From assembly GCF_900177325.1 (NCBI RefSeq), contig NZ_FXBL01000004.1:3038001-3102000 (forward strand): 64,000 bases of DNA, in the 5' to 3' direction. The notes below the pieces were generated by a model. That model did not search any database and had not been told where the DNA came from. It saw only the letters and a list, made by a program, of their open reading frames with translations. Origin of the DNA: Mesorhizobium australicum. Lineage in GTDB: Bacteria > Pseudomonadota > Alphaproteobacteria > Rhizobiales > Rhizobiaceae. This document shows positions 48,772 through 58,084 of the stretch, piece by piece. The position numbers and the translations under genes were made by a program. How positions within the stretch are numbered: position 1 is the first letter of the stretch; each line of letters begins with the position of its first letter.

Positions 48772-49515
48772 ATGGCAGGGTACGAGCAAGTAACGGATCA
48801 TAAAGGCGCACCATACCACGCGGTGCTTCGCTCATTGCATGCGACGCTAAACCCCAGGACCTACCTGGAAATCGGCACTCTGAACGGCGCCACTCTGAAG
48901 CTGTCGACCGCGAAATCGATCGCAATCGACCCTAAGTTCCAGGTCGACGGAAACTGTCTCGTTGGCAAGCCCGCTTGTCACTTTTTCCAGATGACGAGCG
49001 ACCAGTTTTTCCGCGATCACTCACCGTCCGCATTGCTGGGATCAGAAATTGACCTTGCCTTCCTCGATGGGATGCATCTGTTCGAGTATCTGTTGAGAGA
49101 TTTCATCAACACGGAACGCCATTGCCGCCCGAATTCAATCATTGCCATGCACGATTGCATTCCGACCGATAGCCACGTGGCAAGGCGCAGCGGTGGGGAT
49201 CAGCGGTATTCCGAAACTTCGCCGCATCCCGAATGGTGGGCTGGCGACGTTTGGAAGGTTCTTCTGGCTCTCAGGGAGTTTAGGCCAGAGCTGACTATCG
49301 TCTCGGTCGACGCCCCACCCACCGGCTTAGTGCTGGTATCAAACCTGTCCCCAACTTCCACTGTGCTTTCGGACTCCTACTTTGAAATAGTCCGCAAATA
49401 TATAGACATGGAAATATCTGACATAGGGCTTGAAAAATATTTCGCCGAAATTAACATGACGCCGACCGCGAAATTGAGCGATCTTTCAGGTATCTCTAAG
49501 TATTTCTGGCTGTAA
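48772..49515 (+). CDS. SAM methyltransferase-like protein, class I
   Basis: About 247 residues. RTYLEIGTLNGATLKL is a class I methyltransferase motif I, and IDLAFLDGMHLFEYLLRDFINTERHCRPNSIIAMHDC has the D-G-x-H and H-D-C pattern of the Methyltransf_24 group seen in polysaccharide clusters. The ATG at 48772 is chosen because AGAGGG stands just upstream; the frame runs further back to 48640 without conservation. It is followed by the GT61 gene after 8 nt. A+T-rich codon use. Confidence 0.78.
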   Translation: MAGYEQVTDHKGAPYHAVLRSLHATLNPRTYLEIGTLNGATLKLSTAKSIAIDPKFQVDGNCLVGKPACHFFQMTSDQFFRDHSPSALLGSEIDLAFLDGMHLFEYLLRDFINTERHCRPNSIIAMHDCIPTDSHVARRSGGDQRYSETSPHPEWWAGDVWKVLLALREFRPELTIVSVDAPPTGLVLVSNLSPTSTVLSDSYFEIVRKYIDMEISDIGLEKYFAEINMTPTAKLSDLSGISKYFWL

Positions 49516-49523
49516 ACTCAAAT

Positions 49524-50645
49524 ATGAACCTAAGCAGCTCTGATGACTTACAAGGCGGATCAGAAACAAAGATCCTTCCTCCGGAGTCGTACCATATCAG
49601 AGACAAGTATTTTGTATTCCCAAACGCATCGAAGAATTTAGTTCCGGTCGGAATACGCGAGTATGATACAGTCTCTTGCCGATTTTCAGCGTTCGAATTC
49701 GATCAAGTTACTCTGTGCGGATTTAGGCTGTATTCGTTAGGCGGGAAATGGTTCAACGATCGAAGCCTTGTCGACGCAGCGGGGGCTAACAAGGAGTACG
49801 CCTATAAACTTCCTCTCGGTTTCGACGAGAACATCCCGTTCAACCAGCGCGGAGATGTCGATATCGACATGAGTCGAGTTGTTGATATCGACGGCAAAGA
49901 TTGCGCGCTTCTTTGCTATGACGAGCCGGCGAATTTCGGGGCGTTCCTGTATCGCGGGATACCGAAGCTCTTGCTGCTGGCAAAGGAACGCAAGATCAAA
50001 AGCGTTATGACCTACGCCGCGCCGAAGTGGGCGAAAAGCATACTGAACTTCATCGACCCTGAAATCGAAATCGTTCATCATAACCCGCGCCTCGTCTATG
50101 CCGTCCATGATGCGCTAATCCCGGCCCTGGCGTCACCGGAGCAGTATCAACGGCCGGAAACGATCGATGCCTTCCGAGAGATGCTGGACAAATCGCCAAA
50201 GGATGTTTCGCCCCGCATGGCCGGCGCAGAAAAAATCTACATTTCGCGTCGTTCCATGTCGATCGACAGACCGGGCTTCCGAGTACTGGAAAATGAAACG
50301 GAGCTTGTCGAGAAACTGCATCAGCACGGTTTCAAAGAATTCATACCGGAGCACTACCCGTTCCCGGAACAGATGCGTATCGTATCGCAAGCAAAGATCA
50401 TCGTCTGCGTAGGCGGTTCAAACATCTACATCACTTACTTCGCCTTTATGGCGGAGTTGATCGTGGTGCTTTGCGGGACGAGGGATTTCCTGTTCGGCTT
50501 CAGCAACGTGGTCGCCAGCCAAAACGCGAATTTTTCGTTTGTGTTCGGGACGCCGACCGAGCGAGGGTCTTTGCCGAGTCATAACAACTGGATTGTGGAC
50601 GTGGATACCCTTCTGGACGGGATGCGAACGCTCAACGCTCTGTAG
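49524..50645 (+). CDS. Glycosyltransferase family 61 protein
   Basis: A 373-residue protein of the GT61 (DUF563) type. The C-terminal half has the family pattern: KIYISRRSMSIDRPGFRVLENETELVEKLHQHGFKEFIPEHYPFPEQMRIVSQAKIIVCVGGSNI, where the usual G-x-x-N element reads GGSNI. GT61 enzymes transfer xylose, arabinose or GlcNAc. It follows the methyltransferase-like gene by 8 nt, so the two form one operon, probably for surface glycan or glycoprotein building. G+C is clearly lower than in the core genes. Confidence 0.85.
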   Translation: MNLSSSDDLQGGSETKILPPESYHIRDKYFVFPNASKNLVPVGIREYDTVSCRFSAFEFDQVTLCGFRLYSLGGKWFNDRSLVDAAGANKEYAYKLPLGFDENIPFNQRGDVDIDMSRVVDIDGKDCALLCYDEPANFGAFLYRGIPKLLLLAKERKIKSVMTYAAPKWAKSILNFIDPEIEIVHHNPRLVYAVHDALIPALASPEQYQRPETIDAFREMLDKSPKDVSPRMAGAEKIYISRRSMSIDRPGFRVLENETELVEKLHQHGFKEFIPEHYPFPEQMRIVSQAKIIVCVGGSNIYITYFAFMAELIVVLCGTRDFLFGFSNVVASQNANFSFVFGTPTERGSLPSHNNWIVDVDTLLDGMRTLNAL

Positions 50646-50962
50646 CTATTCCGTAGACCTATTCAGGTCCCTTTCCCCTGGGACTGGTCAGCCGTCGCCA
50701 CCGTCACCGCGGACAACAGAAATTTCGGACGAAACTCCTGCATGTTGCTCCGGCGCCTTTGCGCAGCGATGTCGTGGACAAAGATACTGGCTGCCGGATC
50801 TCCTCTGAGCTTTAGTTAGATACTTCTCGGATCCGATGGAGCACGTGGGCTCAGGAAACCGGTGAGTTCCAGCGTCCCTTCGCCACGCCAAGGTGAATGG
50901 CGCGTGACGGGCTGGGTCGCTATATCCGGGCCGTCATTTGCATTCGAAGGCGGGCAGGCGGC
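50646..50962. other. Spacer between GT61 and ccdA genes
   Basis: A 317-nt stretch. I see no credible gene. It marks the return from AT-richer to G+C-rich sequence, so the right end of the acquired cluster probably lies within it. Confidence 0.5.
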
Positions 50963-51709
50963 GTGGCGATCGATGTTGGATATCTGAGCGCGGTGGGGGC
51001 GGGCGCTTTGTCGTTCCTGTCGCCCTGCGTCTTGCCGCTGGTGCCGCCTTACCTGTGCTACATGGCCGGGGTGTCGGTCGAGGAATTCCGCAATCCCGAC
51101 GGGACGGCCACCGCCACGGCCAACCGGACGGCGCTGCTTTCCGCTTCGCTCGCCTTCGTGCTTGGCTTCTCCACCGTGTTTGTCGCGCTGGGGGCAGGCG
51201 CCTCGTCGATCGGACAGTTGCTCAGGGTCTGGCAGCAGCCGCTCGCCATGGCGGCGGGGCTCGCCATCATCCTGATGGGGCTGAATTTCCTCGGCGTCGT
51301 GCGCATCCCCTTCCTGTCGCGCGAGGCGCGCTTCCAGGCCGGCGGACAGCCGGCGTCGATGACCGCCGCCTATGTAATGGGGCTCGCCTTCGCCTTCGGC
51401 TGGACGCCCTGCATCGGACCGGTGCTCGGGCCGATCCTCACGCTCGCCGGCGGGCGCGACACAGTGACGGACGGTGCGGTTCTGCTCGCGGCCTATTCGG
51501 CCGGGCTGGGGATTCCGTTCATCATCGCCGCTCTGTTCTCGGGTGCGTTCATGCGCTTCGCCTCCCGCTTCCGCGCGCATCTCGGCCGGGTGGAGAAGGT
51601 GATGGGGGCGCTGCTGGTCGTGGCCGGCGTGCTGTTCCTCACCGGCGGGGTCCAGAAGGCGTCCTACTGGCTGCTGGAGACGTTCCCGGCGCTCGGCACG
51701 CTCGGCTGA
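50963..51709 (+). CDS. ccdA: Cytochrome c biogenesis protein CcdA
   Basis: A 248-residue protein with six membrane helices of the CcdA/DsbD transmembrane type. The redox Cys pair sits in LSPCVLPLVPP (first helix) and FGWTPCIGPVLGP (fourth helix). It moves reducing power from cytosolic thioredoxin across the membrane to periplasmic thiol proteins for cytochrome c maturation. The GTG at 50963 is preferred; the longer frame from 50897 adds a basic stretch. Its 3' end overlaps the convergent DMT gene by 46 nt. Confidence 0.93.
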   Translation: MAIDVGYLSAVGAGALSFLSPCVLPLVPPYLCYMAGVSVEEFRNPDGTATATANRTALLSASLAFVLGFSTVFVALGAGASSIGQLLRVWQQPLAMAAGLAIILMGLNFLGVVRIPFLSREARFQAGGQPASMTAAYVMGLAFAFGWTPCIGPVLGPILTLAGGRDTVTDGAVLLAAYSAGLGIPFIIAALFSGAFMRFASRFRAHLGRVEKVMGALLVVAGVLFLTGGVQKASYWLLETFPALGTLG

Positions 51710-52623
51710 GCCGTTTTCGTCCGCGACGGGAAGGTCGCGAGGATCACCCCGCCCATCACCAGCGCGATGCCGGCCGCATGGAACGGCTGAAACCTCTCGC
51801 CGAAGAAGACCACGGCCATCGTTACCGCGAAAGGCGGCATCAGATACATGAAGATACCAGCAAGCGAAGCGCCCAGCGCGCGTACGCCGTACTGGAAGCC
51901 GGAAAACGCCAGCAGCGAGGCGAAGATGACGATGCCAGCGATGGAGATCCAGTCCGAGGGCTGATCCGGCATCGAGCCGCCGAGCGCGAATTCAACGGCA
52001 GCGGTCGGTGCGAGCATGAGGGTCGCAACCGCTGCGACAAGGCCGAAGAGGCCAAGATTGGAGACGCCGCGCAGATCTGGAGAGCGGTAGAGGATCGAAT
52101 AGACCGCCCAGCAGAAGGCGGCGGCGACGAACAGAACGTCGCCCCAGTGGAAATCGAGACGGAGCAAGGCGGTGAGATTGCCCTTGAGCACGATGACGGC
52201 GACACCGGCAAAGGCGATCGCGGAGCCGGTCGCCTCGCGCATTCCGATCGCGCGGCCAAAGAAGGCCGCCTCGATCAGAATGATGAAGACGGACGAGCTG
52301 GTCATGATGAGCGTGCCGTTGGTCGCGGTGGTGCTGGTGAGCGCCAGGTAGACGCCGGCGCCGCACACAACCATGCCGAGGAAGGAGAGTGTCGCAACCA
52401 GCCCCGGTCGCGCCGTCAGCACCGTCCAGAGCATCCGCCGCTCCCGCAGCAGGAAGGGCGCCAGGACCAGCGCCACAAGCGCCCAACGAATAAAGGCGAG
52501 GGTGAACGGGGCCACGTCGCCGATCACCGCGCGGCCGAAGATCAGGTTGGTCGAGAACAGAAGCGGCGTCGCCAGCATCACCAGAACCGCAAGCGCGTTT
52601 GCGCGGGTCGTCTCGTCAGCCAT
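51664..52623 (-). CDS. EamA/DMT family transporter
   Basis: A 319-residue membrane protein with ten helices in two EamA halves: AVLVMLATPLLFSTNLIFGRAV and FCWAVYSILYRS mark the starts, and LAFSGFQYGVRALGASLAGIFMYLMPPFAV with FFGERFQPFHAAGIALVMGGV the ends. Such proteins export metabolites such as amino acids or take up nucleotide sugars. Substrate unknown. It overlaps ccdA at its 3' end, and its upstream side carries the first copy of the 28-bp direct repeat. Confidence 0.9.
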   Translation of the reverse strand: MADETTRANALAVLVMLATPLLFSTNLIFGRAVIGDVAPFTLAFIRWALVALVLAPFLLRERRMLWTVLTARPGLVATLSFLGMVVCGAGVYLALTSTTATNGTLIMTSSSVFIILIEAAFFGRAIGMREATGSAIAFAGVAVIVLKGNLTALLRLDFHWGDVLFVAAAFCWAVYSILYRSPDLRGVSNLGLFGLVAAVATLMLAPTAAVEFALGGSMPDQPSDWISIAGIVIFASLLAFSGFQYGVRALGASLAGIFMYLMPPFAVTMAVVFFGERFQPFHAAGIALVMGGVILATFPSRTKTAQPSVPSAGNVSSSQ

Positions 52624-52670
52624 TCGTGCGCCCGCTCCTGTCGCCTCGCATTGGAGCGGACGCGGCTGGG

Positions 52671-53806
52671 TGATACAGATGCGTCGAAGCCCGATTAATC
52701 TGCAAAGTTGACAACGACGGAGTCAGTCTTAGCAACGAAGAGTTGATCCAATTTCATAAAACTCAAAAATCAACGAATCGCCTGTGGCCGACTACATCAC
52801 GTCATTGCGAGCGCTGACGGCGCACGAAATTATGCCGGTAGCGAATCCAAGTATGCTGTTGTCTGTACAAATGGCCGTGCCACCTTCGATTCCGATGCCG
52901 AACCCGGCACCTGTATTGATCAGCATGTTGTGGCGTATGACGGCGCGCATTTCATTACTCGGGTACCCTGACAAGGGAGGGAAAGCGTAAATCGCCAGCG
53001 TGTTGGATGATTCGCCTGTAATGTTGGTAATGGTATTATCACTGATTTCAAGCTGCCTGGCATTTTGAAATGCTATTCCGATCCCAAAGGAATTCGCATA
53101 TATGCCCGAGACCATATTATCAGTGATGATATTATTCCTATTTGACGATGTACCGGTTGCAGATATACCATATATGTATTGAGAAGACGGCGTCCCTGTG
53201 TTGGTCACCCGGTTCCTGCGCAGAATTGTCGTATCAGCTTCGCTGATGGCGATTCCACGAGATAAGCTGCCATCAACCTGCATGTCCTCGATAAGGTTAT
53301 TGGCTCCCCAGGCGAGGACGATTCCACTATGAAAACCCTTGATCGCCCCATTGCGAACCGAGAGGAAACTGGCGTTGCTGGACAAAATTCCGATCGTGGT
53401 TGAGCTGCTTCCGCCACCCAGCCCGCCCAGTTTGAAGCCATTGAAATCGATGGTCACATGGTTGGAGGTGACGGTGATCGCGGCGCCGCTGACGGCGTTT
53501 GTCGAAAGGTTGTTTTTCAGGCAATAGACGCCTTGGACGCTGATTGTTGTCGGCACCGCGGTGATCGCAGTGCATGCGGTGGTTTCCGCCTGTGCGCAAG
53601 ATGTCACGAAGCTCGCGGCCGCGGCAACGATGGTGAAAATTACTCGCATCGGAAATTTCCCCTTGCTGGCACTCCTTACGCTAGGGAAGGGAAATTTCGT
53701 GCATTAAGCAAGTAGTCATCGCAGTTCTGCCTGCCCCTACCTGATTGAATACTTCGGTTTGGAGGCGAATGCGGGTGATGATACAGATGCGCCGAATCCC
53801 GATCAA
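52671..53806. repeat. 28-bp direct repeats flanking the beta-helix gene
   Basis: The sequence starting TGATACAGATGCG occurs at 52671-52698 and again at 53779-53806, in the same orientation, with 25 of 28 positions equal. The DNA between them holds only the beta-helix gene and is AT-richer. The second copy lies 20 nt before glmU. Confidence 0.8.
52792..53649 (-). CDS. Secreted right-handed beta-helix repeat protein
   Basis: A 285-residue protein with a signal peptide (RVIFTIVAAAASFVTSCAQA; cleavage probably after AQA, though FVTSC could be a lipobox). The mature chain is a parallel beta helix: turns such as VTIDFNGFKLGGLGGG, NGAIKGFHSGIVLAWG, NLIEDMQVDGSLSRGIAI, NIITDNMVSGIYANS and QLEISDNTITNITGE repeat about every 22-25 residues with Asn ladders. 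Folds like this are found in pectate lyases, mannuronan epimerases and adhesins; no catalytic residues can be assigned. Codon use is AT-richer than neighbours, and direct repeats flank it. Confidence 0.82.
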   Translation of the reverse strand: MRVIFTIVAAAASFVTSCAQAETTACTAITAVPTTISVQGVYCLKNNLSTNAVSGAAITVTSNHVTIDFNGFKLGGLGGGSSSTTIGILSSNASFLSVRNGAIKGFHSGIVLAWGANNLIEDMQVDGSLSRGIAISEADTTILRRNRVTNTGTPSSQYIYGISATGTSSNRNNIITDNMVSGIYANSFGIGIAFQNARQLEISDNTITNITGESSNTLAIYAFPPLSGYPSNEMRAVIRHNMLINTGAGFGIGIEGGTAICTDNSILGFATGIISCAVSARNDVM

Positions 53807-53826
53807 CACGCACTGCGGATCCTTTC

Positions 53827-55185
53827 ATGAGCGATAGAAGCTGCCTGACGATCATCCTTGCCGCCGGCGAAGGCACGCGCATGAAGAGTGCCATGCCGAA
53901 GGTGCTGCACGAGATCGCCGGCCTGCCCATGGTAGCACATGTGGCGAAGGCGGCGATCGCGGCGGGGGGCACGGATGTGGCCATCGTCGTCGGGCGCGGC
54001 GGCGAGGCGGTTCGCAAGGCGGTGACGCCGTTTGCGGCGGGGGCGGAGAGTTTCGAGCAGGTGGAGCGGCTCGGCACCGCACATGCGGTGCTCGCTGCCC
54101 GCGCGGCGATCGCGCGCGGTTATGACGACGTGCTGGTGATGTTCGGCGACACGCCGCTGATCGCGGCCGCACCGCTCGCGGCCGCGCGGAAACTGGTCGC
54201 GGAGGGCAATGCGGTCGCAGTCATCGGCTTTCGCACCGATGTGCCGGCCGGTTACGGTAGGCTGATCGAGAAGGACGGCCGGCTGGTCGCGATCCGTGAA
54301 GACAAGGATTGCTCGCCAGAGGAGCGGAAGATCGGCTTCTGCAATGGCGGGCTGATGGCGATCGACGGGCGCGAGGCGCTGGCCCTGCTCGACGCGGTTG
54401 GCAACGCCAATGCCAAGGGCGAGTATTATCTGACGGACATCGTCGAGATTGCCAATGCGCGGGGGCTGAAGGTCACCGCCACCGAGGCGGACTACGAGAA
54501 CCTGCTCGGCATCAACAACCGCGCCGAGCTCGCCGAGGCGGAAGCGATCTGGCAGAAGCGCGCGCGGCGCGAGACGATGCTGTCAGGCGTGACGATGATC
54601 GCGCCCGAGACGGTATTCCTGTCGCACGACACCGAGATCGGCGCGGACACGGTTATCGAACCCAACGTCGTCTTCGGACCCGGCGCAAAGATCGCATCGG
54701 GGGTCACCGTCCATGCCTTCTCGCATATCGAGGGCGCGACGGTCGCGACCGGCAGCAGTATCGGGCCGTTTGCGCGGCTGCGGCCGGGCGCGGAGTTGCA
54801 GGAAAAGGCCAGGGTCGGCAATTTCGTCGAGATCAAGAAGGCCGTGGTGGGGCCGGGCGCCAAGGTGAACCACCTGACCTATATCGGCGACGCCGAGATC
54901 GGCGCGGGCGCGAACATCGGCGCCGGCACCATCACCTGCAACTATGACGGCTACAACAAGCACCTGACGCGGATCGGGGCAGGGGCCTTCATCGGCTCGA
55001 ACTCGGCGCTGGTCGCACCTGTCTCGGTCGGCGACAACGCCTATGTCGCGTCCGGCAGCGTCATCACGGAAAACGTGCCGGACGACGGCCTCGCCTTCGG
55101 CCGCGCGCGCCAGGAGACCAAGCCCGGCCGGGCGAAGGCGCTGCGCGAACGTTATGCAGCGATCAAATCCAAGTCCCGCGGGTAA
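53827..55185 (+). CDS. glmU: Bifunctional UDP-GlcNAc pyrophosphorylase / GlcN-1-P acetyltransferase
   Basis: A 452-residue two-domain enzyme. The N-terminal uridylyltransferase has [20 protein letters not shown] near residues 10-29 and [10 protein letters not shown]; the C-terminal left-handed beta helix (from about residue 250) has hexapeptide repeats, [56 protein letters not shown] and [22 protein letters not shown]. It makes UDP-GlcNAc for peptidoglycan and lipid A. It is followed by glmS, which supplies glucosamine-6-phosphate for the same pathway. Confidence 0.98.
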   Translation: MSDRSCLTIILAAGEGTRMKSAMPKVLHEIAGLPMVAHVAKAAIAAGGTDVAIVVGRGGEAVRKAVTPFAAGAESFEQVERLGTAHAVLAARAAIARGYDDVLVMFGDTPLIAAAPLAAARKLVAEGNAVAVIGFRTDVPAGYGRLIEKDGRLVAIREDKDCSPEERKIGFCNGGLMAIDGREALALLDAVGNANAKGEYYLTDIVEIANARGLKVTATEADYENLLGINNRAELAEAEAIWQKRARRETMLSGVTMIAPETVFLSHDTEIGADTVIEPNVVFGPGAKIASGVTVHAFSHIEGATVATGSSIGPFARLRPGAELQEKARVGNFVEIKKAVVGPGAKVNHLTYIGDAEIGAGANIGAGTITCNYDGYNKHLTRIGAGAFIGSNSALVAPVSVGDNAYVASGSVITENVPDDGLAFGRARQETKPGRAKALRERYAAIKSKSRG

Positions 55186-55338
55186 GACTTCCTGAAAACT
55201 ATCCTGTCATGCTCGGTACCATGGCGGCGTTCGTTCGCTGCAATGGATTGAAACCAAGTTTGACTTCCGGCCGGGCCGCGCGCTGCCTACATGAGCGACG
55301 CATTGGCGAGTTCCGGGCGAATCGAGGGGTAGGTCTCA

Positions 55339-57162
55339 ATGTGCGGTATCGTAGGCATCGTCGGCAGCACGCCGGTCGCGCCGCTGATCGTGGAAGCGCT
55401 CAAGCGGCTGGAGTATCGCGGCTATGATTCCGCCGGGGTTGCCACCGTCGAGCACGGCAAGCTCGAACGGCGTCGCGCCGAGGGCAAGCTGGTCAACCTC
55501 GAACGCCGCCTGAAGTCAGAGCCGCTCGACGGCTTCATCGGCATCGGCCACACCCGCTGGGCGACGCATGGCGTGCCGAACGAGGTCAACGCGCATCCGC
55601 ATTTCTCCAAGGACGTCGCGATCGTCCACAACGGCATCATCGAGAACTTCGCCGAGCTGAAGGCCGAACTGCAGAAGGACGGTTACGAGTTCACCTCGCA
55701 GACCGACACCGAGGTCGTCGCGCATCTGGTGTCGCGCGAGCTCGCGCGGGGCAAGGCTCCGCAGGACGCCGCCTTCGCGGCGCTGAAGCGGCTGGAGGGC
55801 GCATTTGCGCTCGCGATCATGTTCCGCGGCGACGAGGACCTGATCGTCGGCGCCCGCAACGGCCCACCGCTGGCGGTCGGGCACGGCGAGGGCGAGATGT
55901 ATCTCGGCTCCGACGCGATCGCGCTCGCGCCCTTCACCAACTCGATCACCTATCTCGAGGATGGCGACTGGGTGGTGGTGCGCCGCAACGAGATGCAGAT
56001 CCACGACATGTCGGGCGCGCCGGTAGAGCGCAAACGCACCCAGTCGGTGGGCACATCCTTCCTGGTGGACAAGGGCAATTTCCACCACTTCATGCAGAAG
56101 GAGATCCACGAGCAGCCGGAGGTGATCTCCCACACGCTCGCCAACTATCTCGATTTCACCACCGGCACGGCAAAGCCGATCGAGCTGCCGTTCGACTTCG
56201 CCAAGATCGACCGGCTGTCGATCTCGGCCTGCGGCACCGCCTATCTCGCCGGGCTGATCGGCAAATACTGGTTCGAGCGGCTGGCGCGGCTGCCGGTCGA
56301 CATCGACGTGGCCTCGGAGTTCCGCTACCGCGAAATGCCGATCTCCCCAGATAGCGCCGCGCTGTTCATCTCTCAGTCCGGCGAGACCGCCGATACGCTG
56401 GCCTCGTTGCGCTACTGCCGCAAGGCAGGCGTGCCGATCACGGCAATCGTCAACGTGCGCGAATCGACCATCGCGCGCGAATCCGATGCGATCTTCCCGA
56501 CGCTGGCTGGGCCGGAGATCGGCGTCGCCTCGACAAAAGCCTTCACGTGCCAGCTCGCGGTGCTGGCTTCGCTTGCGGTGCGGGCGGCCCGCGCGCGCGG
56601 CCATGTCGACGCGAAGCAGGAGCAGGCGCTGGTACGCCAGCTCTCCGAGACGCCGCGCATCGCCAGCCAGGTGCTGAAGCTCGCCGAACAGATTGAGAAG
56701 GTGTCGCGCCAGCTCGCCAAGGTGAAGAACGTGCTCTACCTGGGGCGCGACACCAACTATCCGCTGGCAATGGAAGGTGCACTGAAACTCAAGGAAATCA
56801 GCTACATCCATGCGGAAGGTTATGCGGCAGGCGAGCTGAAGCATGGCCCGATCGCGCTGATCGACGAGAAGATGCCGGTGATTGTCATCGCGCCGCACGA
56901 CCGCATCTTCGAAAAGACGGTGTCCAACATGCAGGAGGTCGCGGCGCGCGGCGGCAAGATCATTCTGATCACCGACCAGAAGGGCGCGGCACAGACCAGC
57001 CTGCAGACGATGGAGACGATAGTGCTGCCCGACGTGCCGGAGATCATCACGCCGATCGTCTACGCGCTGCCGATCCAGATGCTGGCTTATTACACGGCGG
57101 TGTTCATGGGCACCGACGTCGACCAGCCGCGCAACCTGGCCAAGTCGGTCACGGTGGAGTGA
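55339..57162 (+). CDS. glmS: Glutamine-fructose-6-phosphate aminotransferase (isomerizing)
   Basis: A 607-residue enzyme for the first step of the hexosamine pathway. The N-terminal glutaminase starts with MCGIVGIVG, Cys2 being the nucleophile after Met removal; GIGHTRWATHGVPNEVNAHPH follows. Two SIS domains with ISACGTAYLAGLIGKYWFE, SQSGETADTLASLRYC and SYIHAEGYAAGELKHGPIALID make the isomerase, ending in NLAKSVTVE. 153 nt separate it from glmU; no riboswitch is seen. Confidence 0.98.
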   Translation: MCGIVGIVGSTPVAPLIVEALKRLEYRGYDSAGVATVEHGKLERRRAEGKLVNLERRLKSEPLDGFIGIGHTRWATHGVPNEVNAHPHFSKDVAIVHNGIIENFAELKAELQKDGYEFTSQTDTEVVAHLVSRELARGKAPQDAAFAALKRLEGAFALAIMFRGDEDLIVGARNGPPLAVGHGEGEMYLGSDAIALAPFTNSITYLEDGDWVVVRRNEMQIHDMSGAPVERKRTQSVGTSFLVDKGNFHHFMQKEIHEQPEVISHTLANYLDFTTGTAKPIELPFDFAKIDRLSISACGTAYLAGLIGKYWFERLARLPVDIDVASEFRYREMPISPDSAALFISQSGETADTLASLRYCRKAGVPITAIVNVRESTIARESDAIFPTLAGPEIGVASTKAFTCQLAVLASLAVRAARARGHVDAKQEQALVRQLSETPRIASQVLKLAEQIEKVSRQLAKVKNVLYLGRDTNYPLAMEGALKLKEISYIHAEGYAAGELKHGPIALIDEKMPVIVIAPHDRIFEKTVSNMQEVAARGGKIILITDQKGAAQTSLQTMETIVLPDVPEIITPIVYALPIQMLAYYTAVFMGTDVDQPRNLAKSVTVE

Positions 57163-57237
57163 CCGCGGTCATCGGTTCATTTTCCTGCCGCAGTGCAATA
57201 TGAAGGAGGCCATGAGCGCCTCCTTCCGGTCCCACCG

Positions 57238-57903
57238 ATGACACGTCTGCGGAATTATTTCCTCGCCGGGCTCATCGTCTGCGCGCCTCTTGCTATCACG
57301 GCCTATCTGGTGTGGTCGTTCATCCACTGGGTCGACGGCTGGGTGAAGCCCTACATCCCGTTGCGCTACAATCCAGACAATTACCTGCCGTTTGCAGTGC
57401 CTGGCTTCGGCCTGATCGTCGCGCTGCTGATGATCACGCTGGTCGGCTTCCTCGCCGCCAACTTCATTGGCCGCGCCATCGTGCATTCGGGCGAGCGGGT
57501 CGTCGGGCGCATTCCGCTGGTGACCAATCTCTATGGCGGGTTGAAGAAGATCTTCTCGACCGTGCTCGCCAACCGGTCGGACCTCTTTCAGCGCGTCGGA
57601 CTGGTTGAATGGCCGCGACGCGGCCTTTGGTCGATCGTGCTGATCCCGCGCCAGCAGCCGACGGAAATCAACGAAGCGCTTTCGGAAAAGGAGGGCAGGA
57701 CGATCGCCGTCTTCCGTCCCATCTCGCCCAACATCACCACTGGCTACATCATGTATGTCGCCGAGAAGGACGTGATCCCGCTCAAGATGTCGATCGAGGA
57801 GGCGGCGCGGTTTTTAATTTCGGCGGGACTGGTGACGCCGGACGAGGAGGGCGGACCGCTTTCGGCTGAGAAGGCGCTGAAGAAGCCGAGGCCGGAGAAG
57901 TAA
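57238..57903 (+). CDS. DUF502 family membrane protein
   Basis: A 221-residue protein with two membrane helices (YFLAGLIVCAPLAITAYLVW and FGLIVALLMITLVGFLAANFIG) and a soluble C-terminal part: RIPLVTNLYGGLKKIFSTVL, LVEWPRRGLWSIVLIPRQ and PNITTGYIMYVAEKDVIPLKMSIEEAARFLISAG. DUF502 proteins lack an established function. The ATG at 57238 is used; an upstream GTG at 57193 in the same frame adds 15 residues. It is followed by the palindromic repeat. Confidence 0.92.
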   Translation: MTRLRNYFLAGLIVCAPLAITAYLVWSFIHWVDGWVKPYIPLRYNPDNYLPFAVPGFGLIVALLMITLVGFLAANFIGRAIVHSGERVVGRIPLVTNLYGGLKKIFSTVLANRSDLFQRVGLVEWPRRGLWSIVLIPRQQPTEINEALSEKEGRTIAVFRPISPNITTGYIMYVAEKDVIPLKMSIEEAARFLISAGLVTPDEEGGPLSAEKALKKPRPEK

Positions 57904-57967
57904 GCTTCGAACGAGCTGACTATCGGTGACAGCTGGCTTTTCGGTCGGGCGAGCTTATCGTGCAGGG

Positions 57968-58071
57968 CGTCATCCTCGGGCTTGTCCCGAGGATGTGCTG
58001 CCATTGCGTGAACTTCGAACAAAAAGCAAAATTCAAATCGGTAGATCCTCGGGACAAGCCCGAGGATGACG
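57968..58071. repeat. Intergenic inverted repeat, CGTCATCCTCGG type
   Basis: Arms of 27 nt at 57968-57994 and 58045-58071 are perfect inverted copies, and each arm is itself a palindrome (ATCCTCGGG then CCCGAGGAT). The centre of 50 nt is AT-rich. Second copy of the element at 30222-30337. It lies between the convergent DUF502 and recG genes. Confidence 0.88.
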
Positions 58072-58084
58072 GCGCTGGAGATGT

